Shown: in pieces, positions 33,497 through 40,006 of the stretch
Layout of the letters: each line of letters starts with the position of its first letter
Numbering within the stretch: position 1 is the first letter of the stretch
Position numbers and translations under genes: made by a program
NCBI GenBank assembly: GCA_947176915.1
Contig: CAMWSM010000001.1
Coordinates: forward strand, 79,880 to 143,879
Reading direction: 5' to 3'
DNA: 64,000 nt
Source: an uncultured Porphyromonadaceae bacterium
GTDB taxonomy: Bacteria; Bacteroidota; Bacteroidia; Bacteroidales; Muribaculaceae
Notes under the pieces: generated by a model
What the model was told of the DNA's origin: nothing
Seen by the model: the letters and a program-made list of their open reading frames with translations, nothing else
Database searches by the model: none

Positions 33497-34585
33497 TTAC
33501 TTAATAACGAATATGACATCGGAGAGAGCTTTATAAGCTTTCTTTTTATATTCAAAATGAATTTCTTTAAGATTGTGATGTGAGAAATTTTTAATAAAAT
33601 CATTAATTTTTGGTTCAATTAATGAAAACGCTCGTTTCAGTTTCCAGGATTGGTCAAAATTTATAGAATCTGCTAAAATGAGATATATTCTATTTTCTGC
33701 TCCAAAGCGCATTTCTCCTTGATTTTCATATAACCATCTGATTAATTCGTAAGGATTGCTTTGCGATTCCTCAATAATTTTACGTCGCACACTATCTAAC
33801 TCATCGATAATGGCAGTATTATTTATTTCTTTTAGTTTTTCGGTTAAGATATATGCTTGTTGATTAGGGGAGATACTGGTGGATTTAATTCCTATTTCTT
33901 TACATCTTGTTTTAAGCCATGATAAAGAACCCTTCCCTAATATAGATTTAACCTTTTGTTCCATAAACTGATTAGGGAAAAATGTTACTTTTAGATCAAA
34001 AGGATAATTTTGTATAAAAAAGTCAACACTCTTAATTTCCCCTACAGCAGAGATTACGTCAGGGTTACGTTTGAACAAAGATTCTATAATGAAAGAAGTC
34101 CAATTATTATACCAGCTATTTTGCACATAATCCCATGCATTTGCCCCAATTTCAGGTTGTTTACTTTGCAATTCATTATAATTGCTTATTACTTTTACAT
34201 ACCGACTTATGAAATATTTGTCAAGAGAATTGTTTTGATCGCCTCCCCATGAATAATATTTAATCTTATATAAGTCTTCTTTCAATTGCTCTACATCCAC
34301 TCCCATTTGCGCGTACCACTCATGATTCATACACTGTAGGAAGGCATCAAGCATAGACATAGCATCCGGACGTTTTTTTAAAATATCATATAACTCAACA
34401 TTCCGTGCAGAAACTTTAGTGGTCTTGAGGATTATATTATTTTCTTCAATAAACTGTTGCAATTGCTTTCCCCGACAAATAGCGCGCACTTTTAGCCACA
34501 ATAGACCATAAAAATTTTCATTAAAAGCATTCAAATCTTGATTTCGGAAAGCATAATCCCATTTTTCAAATTCAGTCATAATCAT
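33497..34585 (-). CDS. Probable type II restriction endonuclease
   Basis: A 362-residue protein whose identity rests mainly on context: it follows the methyltransferase gene with a single base between the stop and the ATG, a standard restriction-modification layout. Around residues 185-196, SVDFFIQNYPFDLKVT fits a PD-(D/E)XK active site (P-F-D-x-K with an upstream Asp), and a basic helix rich in K and R follows (MEQKVKSILGKGSLSW). The N-terminal part is helical. No family name is assigned. The region is clearly AT-rich compared with the ATPase next door, suggesting acquisition by transfer. An alternative start is the second Met at 34579. Confidence 0.7.
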   Translation of the reverse strand: MIMTEFEKWDYAFRNQDLNAFNENFYGLLWLKVRAICRGKQLQQFIEENNIILKTTKVSARNVELYDILKKRPDAMSMLDAFLQCMNHEWYAQMGVDVEQLKEDLYKIKYYSWGGDQNNSLDKYFISRYVKVISNYNELQSKQPEIGANAWDYVQNSWYNNWTSFIIESLFKRNPDVISAVGEIKSVDFFIQNYPFDLKVTFFPNQFMEQKVKSILGKGSLSWLKTRCKEIGIKSTSISPNQQAYILTEKLKEINNTAIIDELDSVRRKIIEESQSNPYELIRWLYENQGEMRFGAENRIYLILADSINFDQSWKLKRAFSLIEPKINDFIKNFSHHNLKEIHFEYKKKAYKALSDVIFVIK

Positions 34586-34586
34586 A

Positions 34587-35666
34587 TTATGGTTTACAAA
34601 TTATTAAAATTTCACTACTGCCGGCTACACTTCCTTTTCCACCTCTACCGAATTGATAAATTTTTCGTTTCACATCGACATTTCTATAGGGGCTTATTAA
34701 TTCAACGAGTGTATCTATAGATGGATAACTCCTATCATTATAACTGATTAACCAGTAAGGGATATTTTCAGAAAGTTTAAATAAACGTTTAAAACTATCG
34801 ATGATTTCCCTTTTTGTCTCAAAACCACTATCTTTCTTGGGGCTATATCTTTTAGTTCCATTTACAAATTCTTTATCTTTCCAATAATTTGTATATGTTT
34901 CTAACAGATGATAGAAGCCTTGGTAATCCGCATGACTATCACAATAGGGAGGATCAAAATATGCCACATCTGCATCGGATATAGAAGGAAGCAAGTCAAG
35001 GATGTTCTCATTGTATGCTATACAGTCGGTTCCATTATCAAATACGGCATTATTATACTCAATAACCAAATCTAAAAAAATATCTTTGATCGGTCGGATA
35101 AGGCTACGGTTACGTTTCACTCTTTCCGGATTAGATGCATACACTAAAGCCTGGGTATGGGCGAAATGCCCCATTGTAACTTTACGTGTCATGGCTCTAT
35201 TAATAACGGAGAATGCTAAAGCTCTTTTATATTCATTTTCAAGAATATCAACATTGCTCCTAAAAGCGTCTAAAAATTTGGTCTCCTCCCTGACAAAAAA
35301 TAAATCGGTGAAAAGACGTTCCATCAAATTAAATTTTTCAGGATCAGAGTTAGGAGAGAAAAGAATATCAATATCGTCCGGAGTCAGAATTTCATTCTTA
35401 TTTTCAATCAACGCTTTCCCGATTTTGCTATTGAAGGATAAAAAATCATTAGAAATAACAGCTTTCCCCATCTTCTTGCATAAGAATCCAATTGATTGTG
35501 AACCGCTGAAGGCATCTAAGATCACATTTGAATCTTCAGGGATATGTTGGGCAATCCATTCACTATGAATATATTTAGCTCCCAAATATTGTGGTTTTGG
35601 AAACTGTATATCCATAAATTTGTAATCTTCAAATAACGATGGTTGAAGTGCAATATTATTCCTCAT
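34587..35666 (-). CDS. DNA adenine N6-methyltransferase, D12 class
   Basis: A 359-residue methyltransferase that would transfer a methyl group from S-adenosylmethionine to adenine in a specific site. Motif X-like KPQYLGAKYIHSEW stands at about residues 24-37, motif I DAFSGSQSIGFLCKKMG at about 50-66, and motif IV DVAYFDPPYCDSH at about 235, with the catalytic DPPY. The region between carries the target recognition part. It would protect the genome from the enzyme encoded just downstream. A TAACTTTG box at 35671-35678 ends only five bases before this ATG, so translation may be leaderless or may start at the Met at 35615. Confidence 0.88.
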   Translation of the reverse strand: MRNNIALQPSLFEDYKFMDIQFPKPQYLGAKYIHSEWIAQHIPEDSNVILDAFSGSQSIGFLCKKMGKAVISNDFLSFNSKIGKALIENKNEILTPDDIDILFSPNSDPEKFNLMERLFTDLFFVREETKFLDAFRSNVDILENEYKRALAFSVINRAMTRKVTMGHFAHTQALVYASNPERVKRNRSLIRPIKDIFLDLVIEYNNAVFDNGTDCIAYNENILDLLPSISDADVAYFDPPYCDSHADYQGFYHLLETYTNYWKDKEFVNGTKRYSPKKDSGFETKREIIDSFKRLFKLSENIPYWLISYNDRSYPSIDTLVELISPYRNVDVKRKIYQFGRGGKGSVAGSSEILIICKP

Positions 35667-35670
35667 ACAA

Positions 35671-35678
35671 CAAAGTTA
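35671..35678 (-). promoter_or_regulatory. Promoter -7 box of the restriction-modification pair
   Basis: TAACTTTG on the minus strand, immediately upstream of the methyltransferase. Its closeness to the ATG at 35666 implies a very short or absent leader, or a start at 35615. Confidence 0.6.
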
Positions 35679-35772
35679 ACCATAATAGATGAGATAAACA
35701 AATGGGGAACCCATTCTAATGAAAATTGATTAATCTCTCAGTGTTTTTAATGTTTTGGTTTTATGCGCTTCT

Positions 35773-37113
35773 TCAGTCAGAAGAGGCGATCTTGAGGATT
35801 TCAGGCAGCCAGCCTGCCATGGGGATAGGGAGATGAATTACTTGAGTGGACTCATCTTTTGAACTGATAGAGAATCCCTGGGCAGAAAGAATTATTGCGG
35901 TAGAAGGTTTATATTTGCCTATATAGACTGAAAGACTCTTAGAAGAGGTATTGACTGATGACTTGACTTCAATCGGGATGATCTCAAGATCATTCTGAAT
36001 TATATAATCTACCTCTGCCGTACCATTTGACACCCAGTAGCGAGGCATCTGCTCTATTGCCGGCAATAGGTTTTCCAATACGGTATTCTCCGTCAAAGCC
36101 CCTTTGAATTCAACGAAACTTGCACTCTCAGATGTAAATATCGAAGGGGGAATATTTGCAAGTTCTCTCAATAAGCCCACATCAAGCAAATAAATCTTGA
36201 AAGCGCCTAAGTCGTCGAATGCACTCAAAGGCAGCCCCGGTTTTGAAAGACAATAGACTTGATAAATAAGTCCTGCCTCCTTTAACCAAGTCAAGGCATC
36301 TTCATATTCTCTTGCCCTGGCTCCGTTTTTCACTACTTTATAAACAAATTTTCTGTTTTCCTTAGAAAGTTGGGATGGAAGGGATTGCCATACGGCAGCA
36401 ATCTTCGGGAATATAGTTTGCGGCGCATGTTTAGAGAAATCAAAATAATAAGAGGTGAGAATCTCACGTTGTTCAGCGATTACCCTTTCCAGTCCCGAAT
36501 GCTCTATCGAACTTACCACCGCCCGGGGCATTCCACCACATACCTGATACTGCCGATATGCCTCCCACATTTTGCTTTCTATGATTGCCGGCAAACCACA
36601 TATTTCTGATAAATTATTGATATAATCATAGACTTCAGTCTTTACAGCCCGTAAATATTCGCGAAAAGATATAGGATACATTCGGATGAAATCAACTTTT
36701 CCCACAGGAAACCCCTTATGTCTATGGATAGCTACACCCAGTAAAGATCCTGCTGCCATTATATGATAGTCGGGAGCTTCCTCATAGAAGTATTTGAGAC
36801 TATTCAAGGCTTCGGGACATTCTTGAATTTCATCAAATATAATCAGAGTTTCTTTTGGAATAATCGGGGCAGAAGAATATAATCTGAGAATCTCAAGAAG
36901 TCTTTCAGGCTCTTTGGTACGTGTAAACTCAGACTTTAATTCTTCATTAGAGTCAAAGTTAAAATAGACATAAGAAGAATAATATTTCTGACCAAATTTT
37001 TTCATGACCCAAGTCTTGCCGATTTGTCTCGCTCCTTGAATCAATAATGGACGCCTATAATCTGAATTTTTCCATTCCAGCAATTTTGTAAATATATCTC
37101 TTTCAATTTCCAT
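35773..37113 (-). CDS. AAA_14 / DUF4143 ATPase with intact PD-(D/E)XK-like C-terminus
   Basis: A 446-residue ATPase of the AAA_14 plus DUF4143 family. The P-loop is QGARQIGKTWVMKKF (about residue 28) and Walker B is LIIFDEIQECPEAL, followed by a sensor-like AAGSLLGVAIH. The middle holds helices with GGMPRAV. Near the C-terminus, AEVDYIIQN followed by EIIPIEVKSS supplies the Asp and E-x-K of a nuclease-like fold. Such genes are abundant in Bacteroidota and variable between strains; their biological target is unknown. The Met at 37113 opens the usual ERDIFTKLLEW start; 37125 is an alternative. Two tandem palindromes lie upstream. Confidence 0.85.
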   Translation of the reverse strand: MEIERDIFTKLLEWKNSDYRRPLLIQGARQIGKTWVMKKFGQKYYSSYVYFNFDSNEELKSEFTRTKEPERLLEILRLYSSAPIIPKETLIIFDEIQECPEALNSLKYFYEEAPDYHIMAAGSLLGVAIHRHKGFPVGKVDFIRMYPISFREYLRAVKTEVYDYINNLSEICGLPAIIESKMWEAYRQYQVCGGMPRAVVSSIEHSGLERVIAEQREILTSYYFDFSKHAPQTIFPKIAAVWQSLPSQLSKENRKFVYKVVKNGARAREYEDALTWLKEAGLIYQVYCLSKPGLPLSAFDDLGAFKIYLLDVGLLRELANIPPSIFTSESASFVEFKGALTENTVLENLLPAIEQMPRYWVSNGTAEVDYIIQNDLEIIPIEVKSSVNTSSKSLSVYIGKYKPSTAIILSAQGFSISSKDESTQVIHLPIPMAGWLPEILKIASSD

Positions 37114-37137
37114 AAGGTAAACCATTCTGTTAAGACT

Positions 37138-37146
37138 CCAAAATTA
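37138..37146 (-). promoter_or_regulatory. Proximal promoter -7 box of the DUF4143 ATPase
   Basis: TAATTTTGG on the minus strand, 25 bp upstream of the ATG. The two palindromes at 37181-37236 would lie just upstream of its -33 region. A second, distal box is at 37329-37337. Confidence 0.5.
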
Positions 37147-37180
37147 AGCATTATTTTCCTTACATGAAAGCGCAGGTTAG

Positions 37181-37236
37181 AAAAATGTGGAAATTTTCAC
37201 ATTTTTCCATATAGAAATGTGTGGATTTTCACATTT
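37181..37236. promoter_or_regulatory. Tandem palindromes upstream of the DUF4143 ATPase (TGTGgAAAttTTCACA type)
   Basis: Copy 1, 37181-37206: arms AAAAATGTG and CACATTTTT around GAAATTTT. Copy 2, 37215-37236: arms AAATGTG and CACATTT. The shared arms and close spacing suggest an operator bound by two dimers. An analogous pair precedes the other DUF4143 gene at 38533. Confidence 0.65.
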
Positions 37237-37328
37237 TTCCAACTTACTCTATTACTATCATGCAAAACCGGAGTTCCATTATATCCTTGAACGTACTTGT
37301 CCTTATTCATAACATTTTGATTGAGACT

Positions 37329-37337
37329 GCAAAGGTA
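37329..37337 (-). promoter_or_regulatory. Distal promoter -7 box of the DUF4143 ATPase
   Basis: TACCTTTGC on the minus strand. A transcript from here would have a leader of about 210 bases that contains both palindromes. Confidence 0.55.
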
Positions 37338-37436
37338 ATTTCAACTCGTGTGCTCCAAAATCGCTTATAACAAACTGAATTACAAAATTTCCAAAAAATT
37401 TTTATGATTTATTAGAGGACACTAATGATTTTTTAT

Positions 37437-37445
37437 TAATTTTGC
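37437..37445 (+). promoter_or_regulatory. Promoter -7 box upstream of the structured RNA
   Basis: TAATTTTGC on the plus strand. Transcription would start near 37452, about 30 bases before the folded element and 250 bases before the downstream ATG. Confidence 0.65.
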
Positions 37446-37484
37446 AACACAATCGGAACTCTATAATCCGAATGTAAAATATCT

Positions 37485-37629
37485 AGCCTAATCGTCGTCG
37501 AACTACCACCTTGATTTATGATAAGGCTAATCACAATATTTTCCCAATGGGCGAAGTATATCTACGCGCATAACGTAGAATCGTGCCCATGGGAAAATTG
37601 GCTGTGGTAGGCCACGACGACGTTGGGCT
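37485..37629 (+). ncRNA. Candidate structured leader RNA with a three-way junction
   Basis: An outer helix pairs AGCCTAA plus CGTCGTCG (37485-37500, one bulge) with CGACGACG plus TTGGGCT (37615-37629). Inside, CTACCAC (37503-37509) pairs with GTGGTAG (37604-37610). Two arms branch from it: a short hairpin TGATT (37512-37516) with AATCA (37529-37533), and a long helix in which ATTTTCCCA and TGGGC (37538-37552) pair with GCCCA and TGGGAAAAT (37585-37598), topped by TCTACG (37561-37566) with CGTAGA (37574-37579). A downstream TTCTACG could compete for the last strand. It resembles no riboswitch class I can name. It lies in the leader of the membrane protein gene at 37704; it could be a cis-acting sensor or a free RNA. 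Confidence 0.65.
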
Positions 37630-37703
37630 TCGGTTCTACGTTTTTCGTATAACTCGTTGCCATTTTACTAGATAATTTCTAAATTAACTCTACAACTTGT
37701 AAA

Positions 37704-38393
37704 ATGGAAACTGTTTTAGCAATCATTTCACTTTTATCACTTCTTGCTTTTATAGTAGGAATGGTAAAACCATCTTTTGTAAAATGTAAATCAAGAAGGA
37801 TTGTGGCGCTTATCTACCTTGGAATTTTCCTTGTAAGTGCTATTATTGGAGGTTCCCTAATAGAACCTTCCCCTTCCAATCAATCGGAGAACCTAACAGG
37901 GATTGAAAGCGATACCACAAAAAATGAGAGAACGAAAACCCAAAATTCCACCTTCATTTCGGAAACCGAAGACGACTCCAATACTAAAGAAAAAAAGGAA
38001 ATCAACAAAATTCCTGATTTATTAGCAGGCAGTGAGTTCAAAGTAAAACATGGAGATGGGGAAATAGAATTCAACTTAGAGGATATTAAGATTAACCGTA
38101 TACCCAATGACGGAAGAAATCTGGTAATCACTGTGAAGATAAAGAACAAATCCAATAGCAAATTTTTCATAAGTGATTCGGGATGGAAACTCTTAGATTC
38201 AGAGAATGTAGAGGTAGAAGAATCCGGTATATATGAACCAGTTTTCAGTGACTTTGCGCCCGGCACATTCTTCTTCACCATAGTTGAGCCGAATGTAGGA
38301 AAAAAGGAAATAGTGGGATATTCAATTAAAAATGAACCCTACTATCTAACCATAGACGGAAAAATTGTAGGAAGAATTAATAACACCAAATAA
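37704..38393 (+). CDS. Two-helix membrane protein with a DUF4352-like beta domain
   Basis: A 229-residue protein. Two hydrophobic helices lie at about residues 1-21 (VLAIISLLSLLAFIVGMV) and 32-52 (IVALIYLGIFLVSAIIGGSL), with a short basic loop between. A low-complexity polar linker follows (about 55-105, rich in S, T, E, K), then a beta-sandwich-like C-terminal domain (about 110-225) with FNLEDIKINRIPNDGRNLVI and SKFFISDSGWKLLDSENVE, the pattern of DUF4352/telomeric-repeat-binding-like Ig domains. The function is unknown. The gene is AT-rich like the rest of the island and is preceded by the folded RNA element. Confidence 0.7.
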   Translation: METVLAIISLLSLLAFIVGMVKPSFVKCKSRRIVALIYLGIFLVSAIIGGSLIEPSPSNQSENLTGIESDTTKNERTKTQNSTFISETEDDSNTKEKKEINKIPDLLAGSEFKVKHGDGEIEFNLEDIKINRIPNDGRNLVITVKIKNKSNSKFFISDSGWKLLDSENVEVEESGIYEPVFSDFAPGTFFFTIVEPNVGKKEIVGYSIKNEPYYLTIDGKIVGRINNTK

Positions 38394-38443
38394 TATATCC
38401 CCCTTATAGTCAGCAGGGATTGTTTCCTACATCAATTTAATAT

Positions 38444-38500
38444 AAAAAGTGTCCTAAAATTTAGGACACTTTTTATATTTTTGTCCTAAAATTTAGGACA
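38444..38500. promoter_or_regulatory. Tandem palindromes upstream of the second DUF4143-type ATPase
   Basis: Copy 1 spans 38444-38474: perfect 15-bp arms (AAAAAGTGTCCTAAA and its complement) around one A. Copy 2 spans 38482-38500: TGTCCTAAAATTTAGGACA. They are 7 bases apart, and copy 2 covers the -33 region of the promoter at 38508, so a bound protein should repress. Copy 1 could also act as a terminator of the upstream gene. Confidence 0.75.
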
Positions 38501-38507
38501 CTTTTAT

Positions 38508-38516
38508 TATCTTTGC
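38508..38516 (+). promoter_or_regulatory. Promoter -7 box of the second ATPase
   Basis: TATCTTTGC, 16 bp before the ATG at 38533 and 7 bp after the second palindrome. Confidence 0.7.
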
Positions 38517-38532
38517 AAAAAATTATAATTGG

Positions 38533-39849
38533 ATGGATAAAAAATACATCAAAAGCCAAATTGCAATGCGTCAGGCGGAATTTCCCACCGACCTTATCCC
38601 ACGTGAAACCCCGTTGCCAATTGGTTTGGGAAAAATCATCACCATACCGGGAGTAAGAAGATGCGGGAAATCATCTAAAATGGAGATTGTGGCAAACACC
38701 CTTCTAAATCAGGGGATAGACAGAAGGAAATTGCTGTGGGTAGGATTTGACGACGAACGCCTTGTGAAGAGCAGTTCGGAAGAACTCCATACTATCATAG
38801 AGGCGTATCAGGAAATGTACCCGGAAATAGAGATGCGGGAAGTGATTATGTTTTTTGATGAAATTCAGTTGATAGAGGGTTGGGAATATTTCATAATGCG
38901 ACTATATAAACACTATTCCAGGAATATTTATATTAGCGGGAGCAACGCAAGCATGCTTAGCACTGAACTTAAATCTGCATTAAGGGGATGGCCACTTGAA
39001 GAACGTACGATGCCCTTGTCTTTTTCAGAATATTGCCGATTTATGGAAATCGACACCAAAAGTTGGCTTGAAAAAGACTTGGTCAGGGTGCGGAATGCTT
39101 TCTATCATTATAACGACTACGGTGGTTTTCCTGAAGTCGCCTTGATTGAAAATCCTCTATTAGTAAACAAGATACTGCAAGGATACTTTGACACGATGCT
39201 TTTAAAGGATTTAGCAGAACATTACTCTATATCCAATCTGGAAGTGTTAAGATACTTTATTAAAAGGATTATGGCAAATCTTACAAAACCTACCTCAATA
39301 CGTTCAATTCATAACGATATAAAGTCACGCAATCTTAAAGTGAGTAAAGACAATCTTTATGAATGGGCGGCGCATGCCTGTGATATATTCCTTTTTGTCG
39401 GAATTTCCAATTATAGCAGATCTCTTCAGAAGACTGAATCTTCCCTTCCCAAATACTATTGCATAGACAATGGTTTGCTTAGCGCTGTTCTCCTTCCTCA
39501 AAGTGATGACTATGGAAAAAAATTAGAAAATACAATTTTTCTGCAACTATACCGTAATACCGGACCTCTCACAAAGATATTCTATTATCAGGGAAAGGGC
39601 GAATGTGATTTTGTTGTGCAGCAGTCAACTAAAATCAGTCAACTCATCCAAGTGACTTGGAGCATAGCCGATGAAAACACCCGAAAACGAGAAATTGCAG
39701 GATTAATTGAGGCATCCCAAAAGACGGGATGCAACGATTTATTGATAATAACATCGGAAGAAGAGGAAACAATTGTCCTTCCAGATGCCGGCATTATCAA
39801 AGTGATGCCGGCATGGAAATGGTTGCTGCACGAGTCTGAAGGAAAGTGA
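38533..39849 (+). CDS. AAA_14 / DUF4143-type ATPase with degenerate nuclease-like C-terminus
   Basis: A 438-residue ATPase of the same broad family as the one at 35773 but not closely similar. The P-loop is IPGVRRCGKSSKMEI (about residue 38), Walker B is VIMFFDEIQLIEGWE, and a sensor-like YISGSNASML follows, then the typical ALRGWPLEERTMPLSFSEY. The C-terminal domain has GECDFVVQQ followed by LIQVTW where the active relatives have a Glu-x-Lys, so the nuclease-like site seems lost. The strong tandem palindromes in its promoter suggest tight autoregulation. The gene closes the AT-rich island. Confidence 0.85.
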   Translation: MDKKYIKSQIAMRQAEFPTDLIPRETPLPIGLGKIITIPGVRRCGKSSKMEIVANTLLNQGIDRRKLLWVGFDDERLVKSSSEELHTIIEAYQEMYPEIEMREVIMFFDEIQLIEGWEYFIMRLYKHYSRNIYISGSNASMLSTELKSALRGWPLEERTMPLSFSEYCRFMEIDTKSWLEKDLVRVRNAFYHYNDYGGFPEVALIENPLLVNKILQGYFDTMLLKDLAEHYSISNLEVLRYFIKRIMANLTKPTSIRSIHNDIKSRNLKVSKDNLYEWAAHACDIFLFVGISNYSRSLQKTESSLPKYYCIDNGLLSAVLLPQSDDYGKKLENTIFLQLYRNTGPLTKIFYYQGKGECDFVVQQSTKISQLIQVTWSIADENTRKREIAGLIEASQKTGCNDLLIITSEEEETIVLPDAGIIKVMPAWKWLLHESEGK

Positions 39850-39909
39850 AATTATTAAACCATTAGGTTAAAAACGAGCCTATAATTTCGTAATTTAAGA
39901 CAAATTGCC

Positions 39910-39918
39910 TACCTTTGC
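39910..39918 (+). promoter_or_regulatory. Promoter -7 box of tkt
   Basis: TACCTTTGC, 88 bp before the transketolase ATG at 40007. It shows that the upstream open frame from 39905 is leader sequence, not protein. Confidence 0.7.
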
Positions 39919-40006
39919 GGTGTATTTCTTCAATCGGACGGTCATCACAGCCGGCAATGAGGTGGAAATACGCCTCTTTTTTGATACTAATCAACTATAT
40001 CATAGA

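Noticed and set aside
37485-37629. Integron attC site
   Set aside because: The long palindromic fold suggested it, but I see no GTTRRRY/RYYYAAC core sites, no integrase and no second copy.
38444-38474. Simple terminator of the membrane protein gene
   Set aside because: Termination is possible, but a second palindrome of the same sequence over the next promoter makes an operator the better explanation; both roles may hold.
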